DNA of 64,000 nt from an uncultured Pelagibacteraceae bacterium. Lineage in GTDB: Bacteria > Pseudomonadota > Alphaproteobacteria > Pelagibacterales > Pelagibacteraceae. The translations under genes and the position numbers were made by a program. Within the stretch, counting starts at the first letter, position 1, and each line of letters begins with the position of its first letter. The notes under the pieces were generated by a model, which saw nothing but the letters and a program-made list of their open reading frames with translations, did no database searches and had not been told where the DNA came from. The stretch covers positions 1-64,000 of the forward strand of contig CACFSU010000004.1 in assembly GCA_902569055.1 (NCBI GenBank), in the 5' to 3' direction. This document shows, one piece after another, positions 9,088 through 19,318 of this stretch.

Positions 9088-10034
9088 CAAAAGTACAAAA
9101 TAATCCTAAAGGTATTCTATTTATTCTGCTTGGAATGGCAGTGTTCTCTATTCAAGATGCTTTAATTAAATTCATTTATGAAGATGCTGCATTATACGAA
9201 TTATATTTTGGGCGAACCATTGTTGCTCTAACATTATTAGTTGGATATCTTAAATTTTCTAAACAAAAAATAATTTTAAAAACCTACTACCCTTTTTTAA
9301 CAATCTTAAGAGTTATATGTTTCTTTTTTGGATTTAGTTTTTTTTACATTTCTTTAACTTATATGTCTCTTGCAATGGCAAATGCATTATTTTTCTCTAG
9401 TCCTTTTTTTGTTTCAATTTTGGCTACTATATTTTTAAAAGAAAAAGTTGGTATTAGAAGATGGACTGCAATTTTTATTGGATTTATAGGAGTGTTTATT
9501 ATTTTAAATCCAGACTTTAATAATTTTGATTATATGAAATTAGCTCCAGTAGCTTGTGCGTTATGTTATGCTATCTCTATGACTATAACTAAAATAACTT
9601 CTTATAAAGATAATGTTTACACTCAAATGCTACATTTATATTTTGGTGCAATTTTAATTAGTATCATATTTTATTTTTTTACAGGTAAGGGACAATTAAA
9701 TACTTTTAATGATCCTACTTTTCAATTCATTTTTAGAGAATGGCTTACCAATCCCTCTTACGCTTGGCCATTTATTATAATTATGGGGTTTACGGGTGTT
9801 TTTGCATTTTATTTTGTTTTTAATGCCTATAGTATTGCATCTCCTTCTGTAGTTTCTCTTTATGAGTATTCTCTGATAATCTGGTCAATATTAACTGGTT
9901 ATATTGTATTCAATAATATCCCTACAATTAGAACTTTAGTTGGAGTTATAATAATAATAAGTGCAGGTATATATATTTATCTTAGAGAAAAAGCCAAAGA
10001 TCAAATGATTATTACAGACACTCCAAATAGATAA
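9084..10034 (+). CDS. EamA/DMT superfamily transporter
   Basis: ~10 TM segments, drug/metabolite transporter pattern; ATGA overlap with preceding gene. Confidence 0.85.
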   Translation: MTKVQNNPKGILFILLGMAVFSIQDALIKFIYEDAALYELYFGRTIVALTLLVGYLKFSKQKIILKTYYPFLTILRVICFFFGFSFFYISLTYMSLAMANALFFSSPFFVSILATIFLKEKVGIRRWTAIFIGFIGVFIILNPDFNNFDYMKLAPVACALCYAISMTITKITSYKDNVYTQMLHLYFGAILISIIFYFFTGKGQLNTFNDPTFQFIFREWLTNPSYAWPFIIIMGFTGVFAFYFVFNAYSIASPSVVSLYEYSLIIWSILTGYIVFNNIPTIRTLVGVIIIISAGIYIYLREKAKDQMIITDTPNR

Positions 10035-10170
10035 TAAAAAATTTTATTGAATATCATCGTTAAGATTAATAATATTATTCAATTAAAGCGATACATAACT
10101 CATCGTTATATCCAATACGAAAGTGGGATCGATCGTCTTTTTTTAAATTAGAAAGTTTAAAGGAGGAAGC

Positions 10171-11340
10171 ATGAAATTTGGATACTTTTGTAATACTACT
10201 AATTGGACTCACAAGCCCTACCACGAACTATTAGACGAAACTAGAGAGATCACAGAATATTGTGATCAAAACAAATGGAATTCTATTTGGTATACAGAGC
10301 ATCATTTTAATCATGAAGGAATGGAGTCTTGTACAAATCCTTTAATGATGGGTGTTGATGCTGCCGCAAGAACTAATCAAATCAGAATTGGTCAAGCTTG
10401 CAATGTAATTACTTTCCATAATCCTATACAAATGGCAGAAGATGTTGCTCTTTTAGATCAATTATCGAAAGGTAGAGTAGAAGTTGGTATTGGTAGAGGA
10501 ATTTACGGAAGAGAAGCTGTTAATCTAAATATTGAAGCTGATATGAAAGATCAAGCTAAAAACTTTAGACTATTTGAAGAAACTTTAACTATATTAAAAA
10601 AAGCATGGAAAGAAAAATTTTTTGATCATAAAGGTGAATTTTATACTTATCCTTCACCTGATTATGTATGGAAACATGACATGAGTAAACCAAGTGAAGA
10701 ATTTATAGATATTAAAACTAATGTAATGAAAAAAATTAGTGTTTTACCTCAACCTTATCAAAAACCTTATCCCCCAATTCATCAAGTTGTAGATGGTATA
10801 CGATCTATCGAATGGGCTGCCCAACAAGGTTTAAACATCATTATGTGGATACCAACAGTTAAAGCGTTAAAAATTAAATTTGAAGCTTTCAAAAATGCAA
10901 AATCTGAGTCTGAAAAAAGAAATGTGCCAATGGGTGAAGGAATTTCACTTGTAAGAGATATGTTTGTAGCTGACACGATGGAAGAAGCTAAAGAAAAAGC
11001 TGGCGAACATATGGTCAATTACATGAGATGGGTTTGTCATTGGCGAGGCCTTGGGAATCATATGGATCCAGGTGAAGAACTGCCTGAGACAAAAGGTAAG
11101 TTAGATTTATTAAATTATGAATTTTTACATAAAAGAAATATGTTATTTGGAACTCCAGAATTTGTTATTGATAAAATTAATGAATTGAAATCTGAACTAA
11201 ACTTACAAAACTTACAAGTTTGGTCTAACTTTCCCGGTGTAAAACATAAAGACTGTATGAAAAGTATTAAACTTTTTACTGAAAAGGTAATGCCTCATTT
11301 TCAGGATAATGTTGATACTGAAGTCAAAAAAGTTTCGTGA
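10171..11340 (+). CDS. LLM class (luciferase-like) flavin-dependent monooxygenase
   Basis: WYTEHHF, AARTNQIRIGQACNVITFHNPIQMAEDVALLDQLSKGRVEVGIGRG; strong SD aaaggagga. Confidence 0.9.
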   Translation: MKFGYFCNTTNWTHKPYHELLDETREITEYCDQNKWNSIWYTEHHFNHEGMESCTNPLMMGVDAAARTNQIRIGQACNVITFHNPIQMAEDVALLDQLSKGRVEVGIGRGIYGREAVNLNIEADMKDQAKNFRLFEETLTILKKAWKEKFFDHKGEFYTYPSPDYVWKHDMSKPSEEFIDIKTNVMKKISVLPQPYQKPYPPIHQVVDGIRSIEWAAQQGLNIIMWIPTVKALKIKFEAFKNAKSESEKRNVPMGEGISLVRDMFVADTMEEAKEKAGEHMVNYMRWVCHWRGLGNHMDPGEELPETKGKLDLLNYEFLHKRNMLFGTPEFVIDKINELKSELNLQNLQVWSNFPGVKHKDCMKSIKLFTEKVMPHFQDNVDTEVKKVS

Positions 11341-13037
11341 TCAAATCATGTAAGAAAATTACTGGTGGTCAAGCCACAGTTCAATCTTTAAAAAAAGAAA
11401 ATGTGAATAATGTTTTTGGTCTTATAGGATCAGCTACAATGGAAATTTTTGATGCTCTTTATCATGAAAAAAAAATCAAATTTATTGGTGTAAGAGATGA
11501 AAGAACAGGGGCACACATGGCAGATGGTTATGCAAGGGCGTCTAATAAACCTGGTGTAATTATAGCTGGACAAAATGGGCCAGGAGCTACCAACTTAGTA
11601 ACTGGAGTAGCTCAAGCAAAAGCAGCTTTTTCTCCTGTAATAGCTATTGCGGGATCTCACTCAACAAAAGATAAAATGGAGGATGCATTTCAAGGTCTTG
11701 ATCAACAATCTTTATTTACTCCAATTACAAAAAAAACGTGGACAGTTAAAAATTCAAAAATTATTCCAAACGTAATTAGTAATGCTTTTAGTTTAGCAAT
11801 GAAACCTAGAAGAGGACCCGTATGTGTTAATCTACCTAGAAACACTCTAGCAGAAACAAATAGTTACAATATAGATATAAATAAATCTTCTTTTTCTTTC
11901 GAAAGTAATCTCAAAGGAGATTTTAAAAAAATCAGAAAAACAACTAAAATTATAAATCAAGCGAAACAACTTGTAATAATTGCTGGAGGCGGAATTAAAT
12001 ACGCTGCTAAATATAAAGAAGTAATTAAACTTGCTGAATTTTTAAATATACCAATAGTTACTGCTGCAGGTCATGGAGATGCTATTCCATTTAATCATAA
12101 ATTGAATGCAGGTCAAATGGGGCCAAGAGGAAATCCAGTTGCATCAAAACTTGTTAAAAAAGCAGATGTCATATTAGCAATTGGTACTAGATTGGGCTTT
12201 AACTCTACGTTTTATTCTTATGATAATATAAATAAAAAGGCGAAAATTATTCAAATTGAAATTGAAAAAAAAATGCTCGGAAAATACTTTCCAATAACTA
12301 TTGGAATTAACGCTGATGCAGCTACGGCCACCAATCAAATATATAACGAGATAAAAAAACAGAGAATTAAATTAAATCTCAAAAATTGGACTAACTCATA
12401 TCTAAAGGAAAGAAAAAATTATTTGAAAAATAGAGACAAATATAATCTTGGAAAAAATTTCCCCATTCAACCAAAAGGATTATTCAAACAACTAAGAAAA
12501 GCTCTACCAAAAGATACTGCTATAACTTTAGATGCTGGAACACTTTGTTTGCAAGCTACAGATGCTTTAGAATATTATAATCCACCATCTTTATTTACAC
12601 CTTTGGACTTTGGTTTAGTTGGTTTTTCATTCGCTTGTGGTCTTGGAGTTAAAATTGCAAAACCAAAAAAAACTGTTGTTAGTCTAATGGGAGATGGAGG
12701 ATTTGGTATGACTATATCTGAGTTAAGTACAGCAGTCGAATATGGAATAAATACTACAACCATAGTAATGAATAATCAAAGTTGGGGAGCTGAGAAAGCT
12801 TATCAAAAAGATTTTTTTGGAAAAAGATATCTAGGTGCGGATATTACTAGTCCTTCTTTTGATAAAGTTGCTGAATTATATGGTGCAAAAGGTTTCAAAG
12901 TTAAAAAAATTTCTCAAGTAAGTGAGGCTGTTAGAGCAGCTATAAAATGTAATAAGCCTGCAGTAGTTGATATAGATGTAGATCCTAGCGCATTATATAG
13001 TTTTAGAAAAGATAGTTTTAAACATAGGCAAAAATAG
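11337..13037 (+). CDS. ThDP-dependent enzyme, sulfoacetaldehyde acetyltransferase (Xsc)-like / acetolactate synthase superfamily
   Basis: RDERTGAHMADGYARA, GQNGPGATN, GDGGFGMTISEL...MNN (ThDP motif), NNQSWGAEKAYQKDF resembling Xsc; GTGA overlap with LLM gene. Confidence 0.75.
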   Translation: MIKSCKKITGGQATVQSLKKENVNNVFGLIGSATMEIFDALYHEKKIKFIGVRDERTGAHMADGYARASNKPGVIIAGQNGPGATNLVTGVAQAKAAFSPVIAIAGSHSTKDKMEDAFQGLDQQSLFTPITKKTWTVKNSKIIPNVISNAFSLAMKPRRGPVCVNLPRNTLAETNSYNIDINKSSFSFESNLKGDFKKIRKTTKIINQAKQLVIIAGGGIKYAAKYKEVIKLAEFLNIPIVTAAGHGDAIPFNHKLNAGQMGPRGNPVASKLVKKADVILAIGTRLGFNSTFYSYDNINKKAKIIQIEIEKKMLGKYFPITIGINADAATATNQIYNEIKKQRIKLNLKNWTNSYLKERKNYLKNRDKYNLGKNFPIQPKGLFKQLRKALPKDTAITLDAGTLCLQATDALEYYNPPSLFTPLDFGLVGFSFACGLGVKIAKPKKTVVSLMGDGGFGMTISELSTAVEYGINTTTIVMNNQSWGAEKAYQKDFFGKRYLGADITSPSFDKVAELYGAKGFKVKKISQVSEAVRAAIKCNKPAVVDIDVDPSALYSFRKDSFKHRQK

Positions 13038-13667
13038 ATGTCACAAAAAGATATTGGTAATAAAATTCCAATTTATAAATTAAAAGCGGGTAAAGAAGTT
13101 GAAGAATATTACGATGAATGGACTGTGGAAAATAAATACGACAAAGACATGGTTGATTGGAAATATTCTGGACCACAAGAAACTGTAAATCTCTTTGAAA
13201 AACATATTTCTCAAAAAAATATCAAAATATTAGATGCTGGTTGTGGAACTGGTTTAGTAGGCGTTGAGCTTAAAAAAAAAGGTTTTACAAATATTGATGG
13301 AGCAGATTTTTCTCAAAAAATGCTGGATTTAGTTCCACAAAAAATCTATAAAAATTTATTTAAAATTAACCTTAATCAAAAAGTTAATATTAATGATAAT
13401 ACTTACGAAGGAATAACATGTGTTGGCACTTTTACATTTGGTCATGTTTACCCTCAAGCTCTAGATGAGATGGTAAGAATTTGCAAAATTAAGTCTTTAA
13501 TTTGTTTTACAATTAATATCGGAATTTATGAAGAATATGGGTTTGACAAAAAGATCAAAGAATTAGAGGATAATAATTCTTGGAAAATAATTAAATTTTT
13601 TAAATCAAATTATATTGCAAGCAAAGGGGTTAACGCTTGGTTAGTTTTAGCTCAGGTAATTAAATAA
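13038..13667 (+). CDS. Class I SAM-dependent methyltransferase
   Basis: ILDAGCGTGLVGVEL, GADFSQKML. Confidence 0.85.
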   Translation: MSQKDIGNKIPIYKLKAGKEVEEYYDEWTVENKYDKDMVDWKYSGPQETVNLFEKHISQKNIKILDAGCGTGLVGVELKKKGFTNIDGADFSQKMLDLVPQKIYKNLFKINLNQKVNINDNTYEGITCVGTFTFGHVYPQALDEMVRICKIKSLICFTINIGIYEEYGFDKKIKELEDNNSWKIIKFFKSNYIASKGVNAWLVLAQVIK

Positions 13668-13673
13668 AAAATT

Positions 13674-14261
13674 ATGGATATTAATTTAAGAAAATTTACA
13701 AAATTTGTTGATAAAACTTTCATAGAAGGTGGCAAAAAAGCTAAAGAGCCTGTTTTATTAGTTTCAGTTGCTGCAGTTTTTAAAAATCCTTGGCATGGAC
13801 AAGGTTTTGTTGAAAACTTAAGACCTGCAATTTTAGAATTAGCTCCAAGGTTAGGGGATTTACTTGTTCCTGAATTAATTAAAGAAATAGGATCTCCTGA
13901 AAAAATATTAGCATATGGTAAAGCTGGTATAGTTGGATTAAATGGAGAAATAGAACATGCTTCAGCTTTTATTCATACATTAAGGTTTGGTAACAAATTT
14001 AGAGATGCTGTTGGAGGAACTTCGTACTTAAGCTTTACTAATACTAGAGGTCCAGCAGGGTCAAAAGTTTCTATTCCTATGATGCATAAAACAGACTCTG
14101 GTCTCAGACCTTATTATTTAACTCATGAATTTACAATACATGATGCTCCATTTGAAAATGAGATAGTAATTGCTATAGGTGGTGCTTCAAGTGGAAGAGC
14201 TCATGCAAGAACAGGTGATAGATACCAAGATATGAAAGAAATGGGTATTGAGCCTAAATAA
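13674..14261 (+). CDS. PF06684 (DUF1185, 'amino acid synthesis') family protein
   Basis: VAAVFKNPWHGQGFVENLRPAI, YGKAGIVGLNGEIEHASAFIHT, IAIGGASSGRAHARTGDRYQDM. Confidence 0.8.
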   Translation: MDINLRKFTKFVDKTFIEGGKKAKEPVLLVSVAAVFKNPWHGQGFVENLRPAILELAPRLGDLLVPELIKEIGSPEKILAYGKAGIVGLNGEIEHASAFIHTLRFGNKFRDAVGGTSYLSFTNTRGPAGSKVSIPMMHKTDSGLRPYYLTHEFTIHDAPFENEIVIAIGGASSGRAHARTGDRYQDMKEMGIEPK

Positions 14262-14267
14262 AACTTG

Positions 14268-15050
14268 ATGATATCTGGAACTACTTCTTCTGGGACATTT
14301 TATATTTTTAATAAAAAAGAAAAATTAATACCTATAGTATTTATTCATGGAGTGGGATTAACATATGAAATTTGGCAGCCACAAATAAATTATTTTAAAA
14401 ATTATTCTACTCTTTCATATGATATTTTAGGACATGGAAAGTCATTACTAAAAAAACATGATATCAATTTTGATGATTTTTCAAATCAACTTATAGAATT
14501 AATTGATGAACTTAAAATTAATAGAATCCATTTAATTGGTTTTTCAATCGGTTCCTTAATTGCTAGAAATTTTGCAATAAAATTTAATAATAGATTACAA
14601 TCATTAATTCTTTTAGGATCTATATATAAGAGATCAGAGGAACAACAAAAAATTGTTAATACAAGATTTAATCAAGCTAAGAAAGAACTAAAGCTCTCTA
14701 AAAAAGCCTTAAAGAGATGGTTTACAGATAAATATTTGGAAAACAATCCAAATATATATAAAAACATTAATTCTATTTTATCATCTAATAATATGAAAAA
14801 CTTTTTAAAAGTTTATGAGCTTTTTGTTAATCATAAAAATGAAGAAGATTTCAAAAAAATAAAAGTTAATACTTTGATAATGACTGGAGAATTTGATTTA
14901 GGTTCAACAATTGAGATGTCAAAAAAATTGAATAAAATAATCAAAAATAGTCAACTTAAGATCATTAAAAATGGCAAACATCTTTGTGGTATTGAATGTG
15001 CAGATGAGGTAAATTCAGCGATTAAAACATTTATAGAAAAAAATGACTAA
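14268..15050 (+). CDS. Alpha/beta hydrolase (3-oxoadipate enol-lactonase-like)
   Basis: FIHGVGLTYEIWQPQ, YDILGHGKS, LIGFSIGSLIA nucleophile elbow; ATG at 14268 preferred over upstream TTG. Confidence 0.85.
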   Translation: MISGTTSSGTFYIFNKKEKLIPIVFIHGVGLTYEIWQPQINYFKNYSTLSYDILGHGKSLLKKHDINFDDFSNQLIELIDELKINRIHLIGFSIGSLIARNFAIKFNNRLQSLILLGSIYKRSEEQQKIVNTRFNQAKKELKLSKKALKRWFTDKYLENNPNIYKNINSILSSNNMKNFLKVYELFVNHKNEEDFKKIKVNTLIMTGEFDLGSTIEMSKKLNKIIKNSQLKIIKNGKHLCGIECADEVNSAIKTFIEKND

Positions 15051-16524
15051 ATTAAAACATTATCAAATGTTCATTAATGGTGAATGGGTAGAGGCTGAAA
15101 ATAAAAAAACTTTCGAAACTTTAAATCCCGAAAATAACAAACCATGGGCAACTGTGCCAGAAGCTAGTTCTAAGGATGTAGACAAAGCAGTAAAAGCAGC
15201 TCAAAAAGCGTTTGATGGTGAATGGCCTAAATTACTTCCAAGAGAAAGAGCAAAATTTTTAAGAGCTATAGGAGAACAATTAAGAGAAAATGCTGAATTA
15301 CTTGGTAAAATAGAAACTATAGATACAGGAAAAATTTTTAGGGAAACAAAAAAACAGGCTAACTATATTGCAGAATATTATGATTATTATGCAGGATTAG
15401 CAGATAAAGTTGAGGGTACAGTCTTACCAATTGATAAACCAAATGTTCAAGCACTTACAACTAGAATTCCCATAGGAGTTATAGCCGCAATAGTCCCATG
15501 GAATTCCCAAATGTTTTTAACTGCAACTAAACTTGCACCCGCTTTAGCAATGGGAAATACAATTGTGCTTAAATCTTCAGAGTTAGCTCCAGCTGTGATA
15601 TTTGAATTTGCTAAACTAGTAGAAAAAATTGATCTTCCAAAAGGAGTTCTAAATGTTATTACTGGTTTTGGAGATCCTTGTGGAAAAGCTCTAACCTCTC
15701 ACGATCTTGTTGAAAAAGTTGCATTTACAGGGGGACCAGAAACTGCAAGACATATAATTAGAAATTCTGCAGAAAATTTATCTGAAGTTAGTTTAGAACT
15801 TGGGGGAAAAAGTCCAGTTGCAGTATTTAATGACGCTAATCAAGAAAATGCAATTAATGGTATAGTTGCAGGAATATTTGGTGCAACAGGTCAAAGCTGT
15901 ATTGCAGGGTCAAGACTTTATATCCAAGAAGAAATTTATAATGATTTTTTGAAAAAACTAACTGAACGTGCAGAAAAAATAAAAATTGGTACACCATTGA
16001 ATACAGAAACAGAAATGGGTCCATTGAATAATTTCAAACAATTAGAAATTATTGAGAATAATATTAAAAAAACTATTGAACAGGGAGGAAAAATTAAAAC
16101 TGGAGGTAAAAGACATTCTTTTTCAAATGAAGGATATTATTTTCCGCCAACTATAATTGAATGTGATAATCACAATCTACCGGCTGCTGAAAATGAACTA
16201 TTTGGACCAATATTATCAGTAATGAAATTCAAAACTGAGGAAGAGATTATAAAAAAAATGAACGACAATAAATATGGTCTATCTTCAGGTGTCTATACAA
16301 GTGATCTTGCGAGAGGGATGAGGGTTTCTAAAGCAATTCGAGCAGGTATAACATTTGTAAATACCTATAGATTAATTTCACCTTCTGCACCATTTGGAGG
16401 AATTAAAGATAGTGGCTACGGAAAAGAAGCAGGAATCGAATCAATTAAAGATTACACAAGAATAAAAACAACATGGTTTTATACTTCAGATAAGCCAATA
16501 CCAGATCCTTTTACAATAGGTTAA
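15043..16524 (+). CDS. Aldehyde dehydrogenase (NAD(P)+)
   Basis: IVPWNSQMF, VSLELGGKSP, GATGQSCIAGSR catalytic Cys; 8-nt overlap with preceding gene. Confidence 0.93.
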   Translation: MTKLKHYQMFINGEWVEAENKKTFETLNPENNKPWATVPEASSKDVDKAVKAAQKAFDGEWPKLLPRERAKFLRAIGEQLRENAELLGKIETIDTGKIFRETKKQANYIAEYYDYYAGLADKVEGTVLPIDKPNVQALTTRIPIGVIAAIVPWNSQMFLTATKLAPALAMGNTIVLKSSELAPAVIFEFAKLVEKIDLPKGVLNVITGFGDPCGKALTSHDLVEKVAFTGGPETARHIIRNSAENLSEVSLELGGKSPVAVFNDANQENAINGIVAGIFGATGQSCIAGSRLYIQEEIYNDFLKKLTERAEKIKIGTPLNTETEMGPLNNFKQLEIIENNIKKTIEQGGKIKTGGKRHSFSNEGYYFPPTIIECDNHNLPAAENELFGPILSVMKFKTEEEIIKKMNDNKYGLSSGVYTSDLARGMRVSKAIRAGITFVNTYRLISPSAPFGGIKDSGYGKEAGIESIKDYTRIKTTWFYTSDKPIPDPFTIG

Positions 16525-16550
16525 TTACTTAATTTTCTAAAATACTAAAA

Positions 16551-17324
16551 TTAAAAAGAGTGTTTTGCTTTTGGAAATTGTTTATTTAAAACATCAGATC
16601 TATATCTTTTAATTGCACCTTCAATAATTTTATTTAAATCAAGATATTTTTTAACAAACTTAAGTTTAGTCTTACCTAAGCCAAGCAAATCATCAATTAC
16701 TAATACTTGACCATCACAATTAACTGAAGAACCTATGCCAATTGTTGGTATATTTATCATTTCAGTTATTTTTTTTGATAGTTTTGTTTCAACACATTCT
16801 AATACTATTGAAAAAATTCCAGCTGCTTCTAATAATTTGGCATCTTTTATTATTCTATTTCTTTCAGACTGTTTCTTTCCTTTAAAAGTAAATTTTTTAT
16901 CAGTTTGAGGTAAAATACCTAGGTGGCCCATAACAGGAATTTTATTTTTAACTAAACTCTTAACTATAGAAATAATTTTTTTTCCACCTTCTAGTTTAAT
17001 AGCATCACATTTGGTTTTTTTTATTACTAATTTAGCGTTTTTCAAAGCTTCATGAGAGTTACGATACGTATTGTAGGGCATATCAACTACCATCAATGAT
17101 TTCTTAACACCAAGCCTTACACTTTTTGAATGATTAATCATTGTTTTTAAAGTCACTTCTTTAGTAGATTTATAATTATAAAGAACTGAACCTAATGAAT
17201 CTCCAACTAATATTAAATCACAATATCTATCTAAAATAGAAGCAATATTTTTTGAATAAGCAGTTAAGCAAATAATTTTTGATTTATTTTTTTTACTAAG
17301 AATCTTTTTTATTTTTTTATTCAT
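16551..17324 (-). CDS. panB: 3-methyl-2-oxobutanoate hydroxymethyltransferase
   Basis: CLTAYSKNIASILDRYCDLILVGDSLGSVLYNY, VMGHLGILPQ, IGIGSSVNCDGQVLVIDDLLG. Confidence 0.93.
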   Translation of the reverse strand: MNKKIKKILSKKNKSKIICLTAYSKNIASILDRYCDLILVGDSLGSVLYNYKSTKEVTLKTMINHSKSVRLGVKKSLMVVDMPYNTYRNSHEALKNAKLVIKKTKCDAIKLEGGKKIISIVKSLVKNKIPVMGHLGILPQTDKKFTFKGKKQSERNRIIKDAKLLEAAGIFSIVLECVETKLSKKITEMINIPTIGIGSSVNCDGQVLVIDDLLGLGKTKLKFVKKYLDLNKIIEGAIKRYRSDVLNKQFPKAKHSF

Positions 17325-17325
17325 A

Positions 17326-18888
17326 TTATTCTAGCTCAATTGTGCTAGGTGGTTTTGAGGTAATATCATAAACTACTCTATTAATTCCTCTTATACTATT
17401 CACAATTTTATTTGAAATATCTTGAATAAATGATTTTTTAAACTCATAAAAATCTGCAGTCATACCGTCTTCAGAAGTTATGGCTCTTAGTAAACATAAA
17501 TATTCATAAGTTCGATTGTCTCCCATTACACCAACCGTTTTAACAGGAAGTAAGGCGGCATAAGCTTGCCAAATTTTATTATATAAACCATGTTCTTTCA
17601 AAGCTTGAATGAAATAATTATCTGCAGCTTTTAAAATATTTATTTTTTCTTTTGTAATTGATCCTGGCATTCTTATAGCTAATCCAGGTCCAGGAAATGG
17701 ATGACGTGAAATAATATCTCTATTAAGATTCAACTCGAGTCCTAATTTTCTTACTTCATCTTTAAACAAAAATTTAAGTGGTTCTATTAATTCTAATTTC
17801 ATTCTCTTAGGTAATCCACCTACGTTATGATGGGATTTTATTTTTGAAGTTTGGCTGCCTGTTACAGATTTGCTTTCTATTAGATCAGGATAAAGAGTGC
17901 CTTGTGCTAAAAATTTAACATTGTTAATTTTTTTTGCATACCTTTCAAAAATTCTTATAAACAAGTTTCCAATAATTTTTCTTTTCTTTTCAGGATCTGA
18001 AACATTTTTTAATTTCTTTAAAAATTCTTTTTCAGCGTTTACATAAATTAAATTAATCTTTAATCTTTTTTTAAAAGTTTTTATAACTTGGATTTCTTCA
18101 TTTTTTCTAAGTAATCCCGTATTAACAAAAATACAATAAAGTTTTTTTCCTATAGCCTTGTTAAAGAGTTGTGCTACAACACTGCTATCTACTCCTCCAG
18201 AAAGTGCACAAATTACTTTGTCTGATCCAACCTTTTCTCTTATATCTTTTATTAACTGAACTTTTTGATCTTTAGAAGACCAATTTCTTTCAATTTTGCA
18301 TATAAAAAAAATAAAATTACTTATAATTTTTTTTCCATTTTCAGTATGTGTAACTTCAGGGTGAAACTGAACTCCAAAAAAATTTTCTTGTTTATTTTCT
18401 ACTATTGCAAATCTAGAATTTTCAGTCGAAGCAATAATCTTAAAATTTTTTGGTAATTTAGTGACCTGATCTGCATGACTCATCCATACTTGATTCAATT
18501 TTTTTTTATCAAAAAAATTTTTTACTAATAAACTATTTCTTTTTTTAAAAATTTTTGCTAATCCAAATTCTCTGTGTTTTGATTGTTTTACCTTTCCACC
18601 TTTAAATTTAGACAAAATTTGATGTCCAAAACATATTCCTAATATAGGTATTCCAAGATTTAATATTTTGTTATCAAAAGTACTTTTGTTGAGCTGATAC
18701 ACATTTAACGGACCTCCAGAGAGAATTATTCCTTTAATATTGTTATTAATATGAAAACTTTTAATTTTTTTGTGACTTACTAGCTCAGAAAAAACTCCAA
18801 GCTCTCTTATTCTTCTAGCAATTAATTGAGTAAATTGTGAACCAAAATCTATAATTAAGATCTTGTCTAAATTTAAATCAAGACTCAT
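17326..18888 (-). CDS. guaA: GMP synthase (glutamine-hydrolysing)
   Basis: [49 protein letters not shown]. Confidence 0.97.
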   Translation of the reverse strand: MSLDLNLDKILIIDFGSQFTQLIARRIRELGVFSELVSHKKIKSFHINNNIKGIILSGGPLNVYQLNKSTFDNKILNLGIPILGICFGHQILSKFKGGKVKQSKHREFGLAKIFKKRNSLLVKNFFDKKKLNQVWMSHADQVTKLPKNFKIIASTENSRFAIVENKQENFFGVQFHPEVTHTENGKKIISNFIFFICKIERNWSSKDQKVQLIKDIREKVGSDKVICALSGGVDSSVVAQLFNKAIGKKLYCIFVNTGLLRKNEEIQVIKTFKKRLKINLIYVNAEKEFLKKLKNVSDPEKKRKIIGNLFIRIFERYAKKINNVKFLAQGTLYPDLIESKSVTGSQTSKIKSHHNVGGLPKRMKLELIEPLKFLFKDEVRKLGLELNLNRDIISRHPFPGPGLAIRMPGSITKEKINILKAADNYFIQALKEHGLYNKIWQAYAALLPVKTVGVMGDNRTYEYLCLLRAITSEDGMTADFYEFKKSFIQDISNKIVNSIRGINRVVYDITSKPPSTIELE

Positions 18889-19318
18889 TATTTTTTGGTT
18901 CTAAATTTTCAAGTTCTTTCAAAATCTTTTTGTTTTCATTACATAATTCTTCGCAAACTTTAGTAAATCTTTCTGATAACTCCTTTACTTTTGAATAATT
19001 TGTTTTTTCTAAACCAATTTCCATTAACATTAAAATTGCCTCTTCTTTTGCTGGATCAATTAATAATGTGGCTTCTAAATTTTTCTCTTCACTTATTTGA
19101 TCTTCTTTATTTTTATATATTTTTGCTAAGTATAAATATGAATTTGAGTCTTTTGGATTAAATACTATGCTTCTTTCAAACAAAAATTTAGCTTCATCAT
19201 ATTTTTTTTTTTCAAAGAGCTTAACTCCTTTGCTGAAAAAATCTTCTTTACTAAAAGAAATACTTAAAAAATTCATAAAGAAAATTGTAAAAAAAAATAT
19301 TTTTAATAATTTAAGCAT
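18878..19318 (-). CDS. TPR-repeat secreted/periplasmic protein
   Basis: Signal peptide and TPR-like helices ([31 protein letters not shown]). Confidence 0.65.
   Translation of the reverse strand: MLKLLKIFFFTIFFMNFLSISFSKEDFFSKGVKLFEKKKYDEAKFLFERSIVFNPKDSNSYLYLAKIYKNKEDQISEEKNLEATLLIDPAKEEAILMLMEIGLEKTNYSKVKELSERFTKVCEELCNENKKILKELENLEPKNNES

Noticed and set aside
10782-11018. 78-aa minus-strand ORF
   Set aside because: Antisense to LLM monooxygenase gene.
16525-16550. AT-only inverted repeat (ttaatttt...aaaattaa) between ALDH and panB
   Set aside because: Composition makes such repeats frequent by chance in this genome; no GC core to call a terminator.
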